Positions 1-9,194 of a stretch of 64,000 bases of DNA are shown here, piece by piece (within the stretch, counting starts at the first letter, position 1; every line of letters begins with the position of its first letter). Position numbers and translations under genes: made by a program. Location of the stretch: positions 41,184 to 105,183 of the forward strand of contig NZ_BDJC01000022.1 of the NCBI RefSeq assembly GCF_002005565.1, written 5' to 3'. The notes under the pieces were generated by a model that did not search any database, was not told the DNA's origin, and saw only the letters and a list, made by a program, of their open reading frames with translations. The stretch comes from Streptomyces sp. JHA26 (lineage in GTDB: Bacteria > Actinomycetota > Actinomycetes > Streptomycetales > Streptomycetaceae).

Positions 1-814
1 GCACGCCGGTCCTCGCGGCGACCTCGGCCATCGCCGGGGTGCCCAGCGCGGGGTCCTCCAGGTACTCCAGGACGTCCCCGAGCTCCGCCGCGACCTTCAG
101 CGAGGTCTCCACGGACCAGGCGCCGTTGGGGTCCAGGCGCAGGGGGTGCCCGGGGAAGGCCTCGGCGAGGGCCCTGATCGCGGCGATCTCCTCCTCGGGC
201 GGGAAGACGCCGCCCTTGAGCTTGAAGGAGGTGAAGCCGTACCGCTCGGTGAAGGCGCGGGCCTGCGCGACGACGCCGGCCGGGTCGAGGGCGGCGCCCC
301 AGTCGTCCTTCTCGCACGCCACGCCCTCGGGGTGGTCCGCCCACTTGTAGAACAGGTAGGCGCTGTACTCGACGGCGTCGCGGACCTTGCCGCCCAGCAG
401 CGCGTGCACGGGCAGGCCGAGCGCCTTGCCGAGGGCGTCGAGACAGGCGACCTCGAAGCCGGAGACGACGGACAGGCGCAGCTTGTCGGCGGTCTGGACG
501 CCGCGCAGCCCGCCGACGTCGACCCGCCCGGAGACCCGGGAGGAGTCGACGGCGACCTCGTCGGCGAGGGGGAACAGGCCGTTGAGGTCGCTCACCTGAC
601 GCCCGACCAGCTTGTCGGCGAAGGGGCGGGCCAGTTCCAGGTACTTGGTGTCGCCGTAGGTCTCGCCGACGCCGGTGATCCCGTCGGCGGTCTCCACCTC
701 GACGATCAGGCGGGGAGTGTACGGCTGGTGCACGCCCTGGGTGTTGAGCAGCGGCGGGTCGGCGACGAGGATCGGCGTCAGGCGGACGGCGGTGACGGTG
801 AGGTCGCGGGTCAC
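1..814 (-). CDS. gudD: Glucarate dehydratase (enolase superfamily), 3' end cut by window edge
   Basis: Only the first 271 codons lie in the window; the gene runs off at position 1. The protein has the enolase-superfamily capping domain (about residues 10-130), then the start of the barrel. SFKLKGG carries the catalytic KxK lysines, and LRLDPNGAW carries the first metal aspartate and the Asn of the glucarate dehydratase subgroup. That family dehydrates D-glucarate to 5-keto-4-deoxyglucarate in the cytoplasm. I chose the GTG at 814 because GGAG lies about 8 nt upstream. It is divergent from an IclR regulator, the usual arrangement for a sugar-acid catabolic gene and its repressor. A related mandelate-racemase-type dehydratase cannot be fully excluded from a partial protein. 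Confidence 0.85.
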   Translation of the reverse strand, partial: MTRDLTVTAVRLTPILVADPPLLNTQGVHQPYTPRLIVEVETADGITGVGETYGDTKYLELARPFADKLVGRQVSDLNGLFPLADEVAVDSSRVSGRVDVGGLRGVQTADKLRLSVVSGFEVACLDALGKALGLPVHALLGGKVRDAVEYSAYLFYKWADHPEGVACEKDDWGAALDPAGVVAQARAFTERYGFTSFKLKGGVFPPEEEIAAIRALAEAFPGHPLRLDPNGAWSVETSLKVAAELGDVLEYLEDPALGTPAMAEVAARTGV

Positions 815-946
815 GGTGCGGCTCCTGCGGGGTCGGGTCCGGCGGTGAGCGGGGTCTTCGGTGCGGTCGGTCCGGCGGCGGGGGCGGTGGGCGGGGCGCG
901 GCCGTCACGGGTGGGCGCCGGAATCCACACCCACCACCCCTGTCCC

Positions 947-971
947 CGTATGCAGACGTCATCCACGTATG
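947..971. promoter_or_regulatory. Candidate IclR-type operator, CGTATG direct repeat
   Basis: CGTATG occurs twice, at 947-952 and 966-971, 19 bp apart (about two helical turns) in the 221-bp divergent gap between the dehydratase (start 814) and the IclR regulator (start 1036). The local AT content is higher than in the flanks. Assigning it as an operator is inference from position and repetition only. Confidence 0.3.
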
Positions 972-1035
972 AAGATGGAGATTAGGGAGGTGGACGGCGG
1001 GCGTCAATGGGGCGACGTCCGTCTACGATCGGCGC

Positions 1036-1830
1036 ATGTCGGAGACGGGGGGCGCCGCGGGCGGCGTCCGCGAGGTGAAGTCGGCGGCGCGCACGGTCGA
1101 GCTGCTGGAGGTGCTGGCCGCGCGCGGGGACCGCCCGGCCCGGCTCCAGGAACTGGCGGACGAGCTGGACGTGCCGCGCAGCTCGATGTACGCGCTGCTG
1201 CAGACCCTGATCTCGCGGGGCTGGGTGCGCACCGACGTCACCGGCTCGCTGTACGGCATCGGCATCCGCGCCCTGCTCACCGGCACCGGCTACCTCGACT
1301 CCGACCCCCGCGTGCGGGCGGTGCGGCCGTATCTCGACGAGGCGTCCGAGGCGCTGGGCGAGACGATCCACCTGGGGCGGCTCGACGGGCGCGACGTGGC
1401 CTACCTGGCGACCCGGGAGTCGCACGAGTACCTGCGCACCATCAGCAGGGTGGGGCGCCGGCTGCCCGCCCACGCGGGCGCCCTCGGCAAGGCGCTGCTG
1501 GCGGAACGCCCGGACGCGGAGCTGCCCGAGGGCCCGTACGAGGCGCTGACCCCGAACACGCACACCGACCGGGACTCCCTGGCGGCCGACCTCGCCCGGG
1601 TCCGGGAGCGCGGTTACTCCGTCGACCGCGAGGAGAGCGTGACGGGGATCGTCGGCTTCGGCTTCGCGCTGCGTCACGAGGTCCCGGCCCTGGACGCGAT
1701 CAGCTGCTCGGTGCCGCTGGCCCGCCTGACGCCGGCTCACGAGGCGCGGATCGTCGCGGTGATGAGGGAGATCCGGGCCAAGGCGGAGGCGACGATTCCG
1801 ACCGGGGGCAGCTCCGTCCACTGGCGGTGA
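1036..1830 (+). CDS. IclR-family transcriptional regulator
   Basis: A 264-aa protein of normal IclR length. Residues about 12-75 form the winged helix-turn-helix: KSAARTVELLEVLAARG, then LQELADELDVPRSSMYALLQTL as the recognition region. Residues about 85-255 form the IclR effector-binding domain, with the typical RRLPAHAGALGKALLAE segment and a C-terminal ISCSVPLARLTP strand. It is divergent from the glucarate dehydratase and upstream of an MFS transporter, so it probably controls sugar-acid uptake and degradation. The ATG at 1036 is kept because it begins just ahead of the HTH, with no in-frame sequence resembling the family upstream. The ligand is unknown. Confidence 0.9.
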   Translation: MSETGGAAGGVREVKSAARTVELLEVLAARGDRPARLQELADELDVPRSSMYALLQTLISRGWVRTDVTGSLYGIGIRALLTGTGYLDSDPRVRAVRPYLDEASEALGETIHLGRLDGRDVAYLATRESHEYLRTISRVGRRLPAHAGALGKALLAERPDAELPEGPYEALTPNTHTDRDSLAADLARVRERGYSVDREESVTGIVGFGFALRHEVPALDAISCSVPLARLTPAHEARIVAVMREIRAKAEATIPTGGSSVHWR

Positions 1831-1869
1831 CGGCCGCTTCTACCCAGGCTTCGGGACGCCAAACACCCA

Positions 1870-1885
1870 TGTGATCCAGATCACA
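1870..1885. promoter_or_regulatory. Crp-like box TGTGA-N6-TCACA upstream of MFS gene
   Basis: TGTGATCCAGATCACA is a perfect inverted repeat of the TGTGA half-site with 6-bp spacing, the classic Crp/CAP recognition pattern. Streptomyces Crp binds a closely related GTG-N8-CAC site. It lies 40 bp after the IclR stop and 120 bp before the transporter start. A weak extended -10 candidate (TGATACAAA, about 1918-1925) would put the box near -55. Binding is inferred. Confidence 0.55.
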
Positions 1886-2004
1886 CCCCCTCGCCTGTTT
1901 TCCGCCTCCTCGCGCTTGATACAAATTGCGCGCGCGTTCCTGTCCGTCGACGGTCGTCGCCCCCTTCCCTTCCCCCCTTCCTTCCGCATGCCCTGGGAAC
2001 GCCC

Positions 2005-3354
2005 GTGTTCGCCCCCCGCACCACCCCCTGGCCCCTCGTCGCCCTTTTCACGGCCGGGTACCTTCCTCCCTACCTGCTGCCCACCACCGTCGGCAGACTG
2101 GACACCGGTCTGCCGCTGACCGCCACGCAGGCGGGCGCCGTCGGCAGTGCGCTGCTGCTGAGTTCGGCGACGGCGGGCCTGCTGCTCGCCTCCCGGGTAC
2201 AGCGGATCGGCGCCCGGACGCTGGCCCGGTTCGGGCTGGTCCTGGCCGTCGTCGGCTACGGTTCCGCCGCGCTCGCCACCGCCGTCCCGGCCGTCGTCGC
2301 CGGCGCGGTCCTCGGCGGCTTCGGTTCGGGCACCGCCACCACGGTCGCCGCCACCCGGATCGCCGCCGAGCGTGACCCCCACCGGGCCTCCACCATGGGC
2401 CTGCTGGCCGTGTCCGCGCTGGCCGGCGCGGTGTACCTGACGGTGCCGCACCTGGGCCGGGCGCACGGCCTGCCGCTGGCCGCGATCGCGCTGACCGCCC
2501 TCGCGGTGTGGCCGCTGACCGGCCGGCTGCCGGGCGGGACGGCCGCGTCGCCGGCCTCGCGCGACGCGGACCCCGCCACCCCGCTTCCCCGCCGCCGCTC
2601 CGGAACGGTCCTCGCCGCCACCGTGATGTGCTGGTCCCTCGCGCAGAACTCCCTGTGGGGCGTCAGCGGCCGGATCGGGCTGACGCAGGCCGGACTCGGC
2701 GACGCCGCCCTCGGGGTCGTCTTCGCCGTCGCCCTGGGCGCGGGACTGGTCGGCGTCCTGGCGGCCGGCGCGCTCGGGTCGCGGCTGGGACGGGCGATGC
2801 CCGTCGGCGGGGGCACGGTGCTGATCGCGGGCTGCATCGCGGTGAGCGCGTCCGCGACCACCCCCGCGACGTTCGCGACCGGCGAGATCGCCTGGAACAC
2901 CGTGTACCCGGTCGTGCTGTCGTACCTGATCGGCCTCGCCGCCTCGCTCGACCCGCGCGGCCGGTGGGCGGTGCTCGTCGGGTCGGCGTCCTCGCTGGGC
3001 ACGGCGGCCGGTCCGCTGACCGGCAGTGCGCTGTCGGCGCAGGCCGGTTACGCGGGCATGGGCCTGGTCCTCGGCGCCGGACTGCTCCTGGCCGCCGTGC
3101 CGATGACGGCCGTCGCCCTGCACACGGGCGGACGCCCGCTGCTGCCCGGCGCGATCCGCCGCCGCGGCGGCACCCCGGCCGCCCTGGTCGCCGCCGCCAC
3201 CGGCACGCCCAGCGGCTCCGTGCCCGAGGTCGGCGCCCCGGAACAGCCGGTCGTGGAGATCGACGTGGACGCACCGGCCGTGCCGGTGCGGCGCGCCTAC
3301 GACACGGCGGGACCCCGGGCGGCCGCGTCCGCACCGGGGGCCGGGACCGACTGA
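2005..3354 (+). CDS. MFS transporter
   Basis: A 449-aa polytopic membrane protein with about 12 hydrophobic segments over residues 10-380. They include GAVGSALLLSSATAGLLLASRVQRIGAR, which resembles the TM2-loop-TM3 motif A region, and a repeat of this pattern in the second half. The last 70 residues are hydrophilic and Pro/Ala/Val-rich, probably a cytoplasmic tail. The start is the GTG at 2005; a nearby ATG at 1988 is out of frame. It follows the IclR gene on the same strand and sits behind the Crp-like box, so carbohydrate or organic-acid uptake is a reasonable guess. The substrate cannot be read from the sequence, and drug efflux is equally compatible. Confidence 0.8.
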   Translation: MFAPRTTPWPLVALFTAGYLPPYLLPTTVGRLDTGLPLTATQAGAVGSALLLSSATAGLLLASRVQRIGARTLARFGLVLAVVGYGSAALATAVPAVVAGAVLGGFGSGTATTVAATRIAAERDPHRASTMGLLAVSALAGAVYLTVPHLGRAHGLPLAAIALTALAVWPLTGRLPGGTAASPASRDADPATPLPRRRSGTVLAATVMCWSLAQNSLWGVSGRIGLTQAGLGDAALGVVFAVALGAGLVGVLAAGALGSRLGRAMPVGGGTVLIAGCIAVSASATTPATFATGEIAWNTVYPVVLSYLIGLAASLDPRGRWAVLVGSASSLGTAAGPLTGSALSAQAGYAGMGLVLGAGLLLAAVPMTAVALHTGGRPLLPGAIRRRGGTPAALVAAATGTPSGSVPEVGAPEQPVVEIDVDAPAVPVRRAYDTAGPRAAASAPGAGTD

Positions 3355-3357
3355 GCC

Positions 3358-4380
3358 CTACGCCGTCGGGAACGCGTACGCCTCCACCTCGGCCAGGTAC
3401 CGCGCCCGCAGCTCCTCGTCGTCCTCCAGGAAGGAGGCGAGGAAGGAGTTGCGGGCCAGCTCCCGCAGCCGCTCCTCGGTGAGGCCGAGCGCGGCGCGCA
3501 CGGCGTCGACGTTGTCGCCCGCGTAGCCGCCGAAGTAGGCGGGGTCGTCGGAGTTGACCGTGCACATCAGCCCGGCGTCCAGCATCGCGGGCAGCGGGTG
3601 GTCGGCGAGGGTGTCGACCGTGCGCAGCCGTACGTTGGACAGCGGGCACAGGGTCAGCGGGACGCGGTCGCGCACCAGCCGCTCGACCAGCGCCGGGTCC
3701 TCCATCGAGCGCAGACCGTGGTCGATCCGCTCGACGCCCAGCACGTCCAGGGCCTCGGTGACGTACTCCGGCGGCCCCTCCTCGCCCGCGTGCGCGACGC
3801 GGCGCAGCCCGAGGGCGGCGGCGGCCTCGTACACCTCGCGGAACTTCACCGGCGGGTGGCCGACCTCGGCGGAGTCCAGGCCGACGCCGGTGATGCGGTC
3901 CAGGTACGGCTTCGCGGCGTCGAGGGTCGCGAGGGCCGACTCGGCGGACTCGTCGCGCAGGAAGCACATGATCAGCCGGGTGGAGACGCCGTGCTTCTCC
4001 CGGCTGCGGCCCAGCGCCCGCCACAGGCCCTCCACGACCGTGCCCATCTCCACGCCCCGGGCGAGGTGCGCCTGCGGGTCGAAGAAGATCTCCGCGTGCC
4101 GTACGCCCTGCGCGGCGGCGCGGGCCAGGTAGGCGTCGGCCAGGTCCTCGAAGTCCCGCTCGGTGCGCAGGACGGCCATGAGCTCGTAGTACAGGTCCAG
4201 GAAGGACTGGAGGTCCTCGAAGCGGTACGCCTCGCGCAGGGCGTCCGTGTCCGCGTAGGGCAGGGCCACACCGTTGCGGGCGGCCAGCTCGAAGGCCAGC
4301 TCCGGCTCCAGGGTGCCTTCGATGTGGAGGTGCAGTTCAGCTATGGGCAGAGGCATCAGAGCATCGTACGGCGATGTCAC
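3358..4380 (-). CDS. add: Adenosine deaminase
   Basis: A metal-dependent amidohydrolase that converts adenosine (and deoxyadenosine) to inosine in purine salvage. Visible motifs in order are AELHLHIEG (first two zinc His), HAGEE (zinc His and catalytic Glu), IDHGLRS, and VNSDDP (catalytic/zinc Asp pair). The 340-aa length fits the family. I chose the GTG at 4380 because it forms a GTGA overlap with the RNase Z stop, suggesting translational coupling. An ATG at 4356 would give 332 aa and is a fair alternative; neither has a good Shine-Dalgarno. It is the downstream partner of rnz in a short operon with the HIT gene. Confidence 0.9.
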   Translation of the reverse strand: MTSPYDALMPLPIAELHLHIEGTLEPELAFELAARNGVALPYADTDALREAYRFEDLQSFLDLYYELMAVLRTERDFEDLADAYLARAAAQGVRHAEIFFDPQAHLARGVEMGTVVEGLWRALGRSREKHGVSTRLIMCFLRDESAESALATLDAAKPYLDRITGVGLDSAEVGHPPVKFREVYEAAAALGLRRVAHAGEEGPPEYVTEALDVLGVERIDHGLRSMEDPALVERLVRDRVPLTLCPLSNVRLRTVDTLADHPLPAMLDAGLMCTVNSDDPAYFGGYAGDNVDAVRAALGLTEERLRELARNSFLASFLEDDEELRARYLAEVEAYAFPTA

Positions 4381-5282
4381 CGACGTTTCGGAACCGGGAC
4401 GCGCATCAGGTCCCGGGCCACGGTCAGCTCCCCCTCGTACCCGGCGGCCCTCGCCTGCCGCTCGAACTCCTCGGGGTCGGAGTAGCGCTGGCTGAAGTGG
4501 GTCAGGACGAGGTGGCGCACGCCCGCCTCCCGGGCGGCCCGCGCCGCCTGGCCGGCGGTGAGGTGGCCGTGGTCGGCGGCGAGCTCCTCGTCCTCGTCGA
4601 GGAACGTCGACTCGATGACCAGCAGGTCGCAGCCCTCGGCGAGCTCGTGCACCCCCGCGCACAGCCGGGTGTCCATGACGAACGCGAACCGCTGGCCGCG
4701 GCGGACCTCGCTGACCTCGTCCAGCGGGACGCCGTTCAGCGAGCCCTCGCGCCGGATGCGGCCCACGTCGGGGCCCTCGATGCCGTGCGCGGCCAGCCGT
4801 TCGGGCAGCATGCGCAGGCCGTCGGGCTCGGTGATCCGGTAGCCGTACGACTCGACGGGGTGCGAGAGCCGGCGGGCCTCCAGCGTGTAGGCGCCGGTGA
4901 CCGCGAGGGGTCCGTCCACGTCGACCGGCGCCTCGGTGAGGGCGACCGTCTCGCGGTAGGCGGTGGCGTACCGCAGGCGGTCGAAGAAGTGCTGCCCGGA
5001 GCGCGGGTAGTGGGCGGTGACCTCGTGCGGGACCCGGTCCAGGTTGACGCGCTGGATCACGCCGGCCAGGCCGAGGCTGTGGTCGCCGTGGAAGTGCGTG
5101 ACGCAGATCCGGTTCAGGTCGTGGGCGGCGACCCCGGCGCGCAGCATCTGGCGCTGCGTGCCCTCGCCGGGGTCGAACAGGATGCCCTCGCCGTCCCAGC
5201 GCAGCAGGTAGCCGTTGTGGTTGCGGTGCCGGGTCGGGACCTGGCTGGCGGTGCCGAGGACGACGAGCTCACGTACGGACAC
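4377..5282 (-). CDS. rnz: Ribonuclease Z
   Basis: A 301-aa metallo-beta-lactamase-fold tRNA 3' processing endonuclease, the length of the short bacterial form. The signature [11 protein letters not shown] at about residues 61-71 supplies the HxHxDH zinc ligands. Further ligands lie in the [14 protein letters not shown] and LTHFSQRY regions. The N-terminal [25 protein letters not shown] is typical of RNase Z. The stop overlaps the adenosine deaminase GTG by four bases; the HIT gene starts 15 bp upstream. The enzyme matters for tRNA precursors lacking encoded CCA, which describes both tRNA-Ala genes in this window. Confidence 0.93.
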   Translation of the reverse strand: MSVRELVVLGTASQVPTRHRNHNGYLLRWDGEGILFDPGEGTQRQMLRAGVAAHDLNRICVTHFHGDHSLGLAGVIQRVNLDRVPHEVTAHYPRSGQHFFDRLRYATAYRETVALTEAPVDVDGPLAVTGAYTLEARRLSHPVESYGYRITEPDGLRMLPERLAAHGIEGPDVGRIRREGSLNGVPLDEVSEVRRGQRFAFVMDTRLCAGVHELAEGCDLLVIESTFLDEDEELAADHGHLTAGQAARAAREAGVRHLVLTHFSQRYSDPEEFERQARAAGYEGELTVARDLMRVPVPKRR

Positions 5283-5297
5283 GGTGCCTGTCCGGGC

Positions 5298-5651
5298 CTA
5301 TCCGGGGGGCCATGCGAGGCCCCGGCCGCCGAGGACGTGGGCGTGGGTGTGCCACACGGTCTGGCCGGCGCCGCTGCCGGTGTTGAAGACGACGCGGTAG
5401 CTGTCCAGCTTCTCGTCGTCGGCGACGGCCTGGGTCTCGCGCAGGACGTCCGCGGCGACCTCCGGAGCACCGGCGGCGAGGGCGGCGGCGTCGCGGTAGT
5501 GGGCCTTGGGGATCACCAGGACGTGGGTGGGCGCCTGGGGGTTTATGTCGCGGAACGCGACGGTGGTGTCCGTCTCGCGGACGATCGTCGCGGGGATCTG
5601 ACCCGCGACGATCTTGCAGAACAGGCAGTCGTCCTGTGGCTCGCCGGGCAT
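5298..5651 (-). CDS. HIT-domain nucleotide hydrolase/transferase
   Basis: A 117-aa single-domain histidine-triad protein. CLFCKIVAGQIPATIV opens the HINT-type fold with paired cysteines that may bind zinc. HTHAHVLGGRG near residue 100 is the catalytic histidine triad (HxHxHxx). HINT proteins hydrolyse purine nucleoside phosphoramidates or aminoacyl-adenylates. It lies 15 bp upstream of rnz in the same direction, so it is probably the first gene of the HIT-rnz-add operon. The physiological substrate is unknown. Confidence 0.9.
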   Translation of the reverse strand: MPGEPQDDCLFCKIVAGQIPATIVRETDTTVAFRDINPQAPTHVLVIPKAHYRDAAALAAGAPEVAADVLRETQAVADDEKLDSYRVVFNTGSGAGQTVWHTHAHVLGGRGLAWPPG

Positions 5652-5762
5652 GGGCGCTCCTTACGGTGGTGATCTTCTGGGGGCATCGTAGCGAGCCCGG
5701 GTGCGTGGGGCGCCGCGCGCCGGGGTGGCCGCCGGTGGGTTGCCCGCCCGCGCGTGCGGGGC

Positions 5763-5830
5763 GCGGGGGCCTCCCCCGGAGGGAGTACCCCCGGCGCCCG
5801 CCCTCCCCCACGCTCGCGCGGGGGACCCCC
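5763..5830. repeat. GC-rich imperfect palindromic element in the 5652-5904 gap
   Basis: The 253-bp gap between the protease stop and the HIT start has no supportable gene. It holds clustered C5/G5 inverted repeats, for example TCCCCC at 5804-5809 pairing with GGGGGA at 5820-5825 across ten bases. This resembles the C-run/G-run intergenic hairpins scattered through Streptomyces genomes. It lies 3' of the protease and may act as its terminator. No target duplication or transposase is visible. Confidence 0.35.
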
Positions 5831-5904
5831 TCGCCCCCGGGGGTGCCCGCCGGGCCGCTCGGGCGCCGGGGGAGGCACGACCGTCCGCAGCCGGTCGGCC
5901 GTGG

Positions 5905-8900
5905 CTACGGAAGGCTCGGCGGTGTCTTCGCCGGGGTCTCCTCCAGCGCCTCCAGGGCCAGCCGGATCGCCTCGTCCAGCTGGGGGTCGCGGCCCGCCGC
6001 GTGGTCCTGCGGCCGCTGCGGGACCTCCACGTCCGGATCGACGCCGTGGTTCTCCACGCCCCACCCCTGGCCCTCCAGCCAGAACGCGTACTTGGGCTGC
6101 GTGATCAGCGTGCCGTCGACCAGCCGGTAGCGGCTGTCGATGCCGACGACCCCGCCCCAGGTGCGGACGCCGACGACCGGGCCGATGCCGAGCGCCTTGA
6201 TCGCCGCGTTGACGATGTCGCCGTCCGAGCCGGAGAACTCGTTGGCGACGGCGACGACCGGCCCGCGCGGCGCGTCCAGCGGGTAACTGGCCGGCCGCAT
6301 GCCGCGCGGCAGGTCCCAGCCGACGACGCGCCGGGCCAGCTTCTCCACGACCAGCTGGGAGGTGTGCCCGCCGCGGTTCTCGCGGACGTCGACGACCAGG
6401 CCCTCGCGGACGACCTCGACGCGCAGGTCGCGGTGGAGCTGGGCCCAGCCGGAGCCGACCATGTCGGGCACGTGGAGGTAGCCGAGCCGGCCGCCGGACC
6501 TCTCGTGGACGTGGGCGCGGCGGTCGGCGACCCAGGCGTGGTAGCGCAGCGGCTCCTCGTCGGCGAGGGGCACGACGACGGCGTGCCGCAGCCCGCCGCC
6601 GCCGGCCGGGGAGACGGTCAGCTCGACCGGCTTGCCGGCCGTGCCGACGAGCAGGGGGCCGGGCCCGGTGACCGGGTCGACGGGCTGTCCGGCGACCGCG
6701 ACGATCGCGTCACCGGCACGCACCGCGACGCCGGGCGCGGCCAGCGGGGAGCGGGCGTCGGGGTCGGAGGTCTCCGACGGCAGGACGCGGTCGACGCGCC
6801 AGGTGCCGTCCTCGTGCCGGGAGAGGTCGGCGCCGAGCAGGCCCTGCCGGGCACCGCCGCCGTGGCCGCCGTACGGGGTGACGTAGGCGTGCGAGGTGCC
6901 GAGCTCGCCGTGCACCTCCCACAGGAGGTCGACCAGGTCGTCGTGGGTGGCGAGGCGGTCCAGGACGGGCCGGTAGCGGTCGAGGACGCCGTCCCAGTCG
7001 ACGCCGTTCATGTCGGGCCGCCAGAAGTTGTCCCGCATGATGCGGCCGGTCTCGTCGAACATCTGGCGCCACTCGGCGGCCGGGTCGACGGTCTGCCGGA
7101 CGCGGCCCAGGTCGACGGTGATGTTGGTGTCGCTGTCCTCGTCGCCGGAGGCCCGCCGGTCGCTGGGGACGACCTTGAGGCGTCCGTCGGTCCACAGCAG
7201 CACCCGCTTGCCGTCGCCGCTGACCTCGAAGTGGTCGGCGTCGCCGGCGAGGTGCTCGACGCGGTGCTGGGCGAGGTCGTAGCGCTCCAGCTCGGTGTGC
7301 GGGCCGGGGTCGTCCGGGTTGGCGCGGGAGGCGCCGAGGACGCCGGTGACCGGGTGGCGCAGCCACAGGACGCCGTCCTTGGCGGCGCGCAGCCGGGAGT
7401 AGCGGGCGGCCTCCACCGGGAAGGGCACGATGCGGTCGGCGAGGCCCTCGATGTCGATCCGGGTGGTGGGGGTGCCCTCGCTGTCGGGGGTCTCCTCGCG
7501 GTCCGGGGTCTCGAAGGGGCGGCCGTGGCGCTGCGGGCCGAAGGGCGAGGGGGTGGTCGCGGCCAGCGTGATCAGGTACGGACGGGCGCCCTCGACGAAG
7601 GCCAGGTCGAAGACGTGCTCGTCGTAGACCGGATCGAAGGAGCGGGTGGAGAGGAAGGCGAGGTGCTTGCCGTCCAGGGTGAAGGCGGGCGAGTAGTCCC
7701 GGAAGCGCAGCGGGGTCGCCTCGGCGACCGACAGGTCGGTGGTGTTGGCGAGCTTGAGCTGGCGCAGCGGGGAGGGACCGGGGTGGGACCAGGCCAGCCA
7801 GGCGGAGTCGGGCGAGAAGACGAGGCCGGAGGCGTCGCCGTCCTCGCTGCGGTCGACCTCGCGGACCTCGCCCGTCTCCCGCTCGACGAGCAGGACGCGG
7901 CCGTCGTGCGAGGCGACGGCGGCCCGGCTGCCGTCGGGGGCCATGGCGAGGTTCAGCACCCGGCCGAGCTGCCCGGCGGCGAGGCGGCGCGCGGTGGCGC
8001 CGGGCGCGAGGCCGGTGGCGGGCGCGAACTCCAGGGCGTCGTCGCCCTCGGCGTCCGTCACCCACACCACCCACTCCTCGCCGTCGGCGCGGAAGGTGCG
8101 CGGCAGCCGGGTGCGCACGCCGGGCGTCGCCGCGAGGGCGCGGGCCGGTCCGGAGCGGTGGGTGACCCAGTGGACGCCGCCGCGCACGGCGACGGCGCTG
8201 CCGCGGGCGGTGTGGTCGGGGGACGCGGAGCCGAACCAGCGGGCGGCGTCGACCGGGTACGCCTGGAGGTCGGTGCGGGAGCCGCCGAGCCGGATGTCGA
8301 GCCGGCGCGGCTCGGCGCCGTCCAGGTCGTCCAGCGTCCACAGTTCACCGGCGGACGAGTAGACGACGCGGGTGCCGTCGGTGGCGGCGTGCCGGGCGTA
8401 GAAGCCCCCGACAGGCGTGTGCCTGCGCAGGTCGGAGCCGTCGGCGAGGGAGGAGTAGAGGGCTCCGGTGCCCTCGTGGTCGGAGAGGAAGGCGAGCCGC
8501 TCGCCGACCCAGAACGGGTACTCGATGTTGCCGTCGAGGTCGCTGTGCAGCCGTACGAACTCGCCGTCGCCCTCGGCGTCGATCCACAGCTTGCCCGCCG
8601 TGCCGCCCCGGTACCGCTTCCACCAGGCGGCCTCGCGGCCCATCGGCGCGGACAGCAGCACGGTGCGCGGGCCGTACGCGACGTCGCCGACGGGTCCGTA
8701 GGGCAGGGTGGTGGCGGGTCCGCCGTCGAGCGGGACGGCGCGGGCCCAGCTGCGGCGCAGGCTGGCCTGACCGTAGGTGCTGAGGGCGAGGACGCGGCCG
8801 TCGGCGGTCCAGCCGCGGACCTGGGTCCTGAGGCTGCCCCAGTGGGTGAGGCGCTTGGCCGGGCCGCCGTCGACGGGGGCGACGTGCACCTCGGGGGCGC

Positions 8901-9108
8901 CGTCGCGGGTGGAGGTCCAGGCGACGGTGGTGCCGTCGGGCGAGATGCGCGGGTGGTTCACCGGCATGTTGTCGGCGCTCACCCGCCAGGCCCTGCCTCC
9001 GTCGAGCGGGGCGAGCCACACGTCGTCCTCGGCGGTGAAGGCGACCAACTCGCCGTGCGGGTGCGGAAAGCGGAGGTAGGCAGGCGCTGCGGGCTGAGTC
9101 ACCCTCAC
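5905..9108 (-). CDS. Tricorn-type S41 protease with beta-propellers and PDZ domain
   Basis: A 1067-aa cytoplasmic serine protease of tricorn architecture. Residues 1 to about 660 form two beta-propellers built of DGxxVAWTSxRDG-type blades, followed by a C1 domain, a PDZ segment (VAVRAGDAIVAVAGQPVDPV, about 800-850) and the S41 C2 domain. Visible catalytic elements are GTSHAYV (Ser-His pair), NEFSGSDGDI (nucleophilic Ser) and WGVENHG (Glu). Tricorn trims peptides released by the proteasome, which Streptomyces possess. The start is GTG at 9108, with a second GTG two codons in. It stands alone, 86 bp upstream of the lipoprotein stop. Confidence 0.9.
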   Translation of the reverse strand: MRVTQPAAPAYLRFPHPHGELVAFTAEDDVWLAPLDGGRAWRVSADNMPVNHPRISPDGTTVAWTSTRDGAPEVHVAPVDGGPAKRLTHWGSLRTQVRGWTADGRVLALSTYGQASLRRSWARAVPLDGGPATTLPYGPVGDVAYGPRTVLLSAPMGREAAWWKRYRGGTAGKLWIDAEGDGEFVRLHSDLDGNIEYPFWVGERLAFLSDHEGTGALYSSLADGSDLRRHTPVGGFYARHAATDGTRVVYSSAGELWTLDDLDGAEPRRLDIRLGGSRTDLQAYPVDAARWFGSASPDHTARGSAVAVRGGVHWVTHRSGPARALAATPGVRTRLPRTFRADGEEWVVWVTDAEGDDALEFAPATGLAPGATARRLAAGQLGRVLNLAMAPDGSRAAVASHDGRVLLVERETGEVREVDRSEDGDASGLVFSPDSAWLAWSHPGPSPLRQLKLANTTDLSVAEATPLRFRDYSPAFTLDGKHLAFLSTRSFDPVYDEHVFDLAFVEGARPYLITLAATTPSPFGPQRHGRPFETPDREETPDSEGTPTTRIDIEGLADRIVPFPVEAARYSRLRAAKDGVLWLRHPVTGVLGASRANPDDPGPHTELERYDLAQHRVEHLAGDADHFEVSGDGKRVLLWTDGRLKVVPSDRRASGDEDSDTNITVDLGRVRQTVDPAAEWRQMFDETGRIMRDNFWRPDMNGVDWDGVLDRYRPVLDRLATHDDLVDLLWEVHGELGTSHAYVTPYGGHGGGARQGLLGADLSRHEDGTWRVDRVLPSETSDPDARSPLAAPGVAVRAGDAIVAVAGQPVDPVTGPGPLLVGTAGKPVELTVSPAGGGGLRHAVVVPLADEEPLRYHAWVADRRAHVHERSGGRLGYLHVPDMVGSGWAQLHRDLRVEVVREGLVVDVRENRGGHTSQLVVEKLARRVVGWDLPRGMRPASYPLDAPRGPVVAVANEFSGSDGDIVNAAIKALGIGPVVGVRTWGGVVGIDSRYRLVDGTLITQPKYAFWLEGQGWGVENHGVDPDVEVPQRPQDHAAGRDPQLDEAIRLALEALEETPAKTPPSLP

Positions 9109-9194
9109 AGCCTAAGCAGGGGCGGGGACGATCGACAGGGGTTCGGATCACTTCCCGCCCGGCGCCCGGGAGCGCGGTGGTCGCGCTGGGCGGG

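Noticed and set aside
5652..5904. Possible small gene or insertion element in a C/G-run region
   Set aside because: No Shine-Dalgarno-linked frame with host codon bias, no transposase; it is simple palindromic GC sequence.
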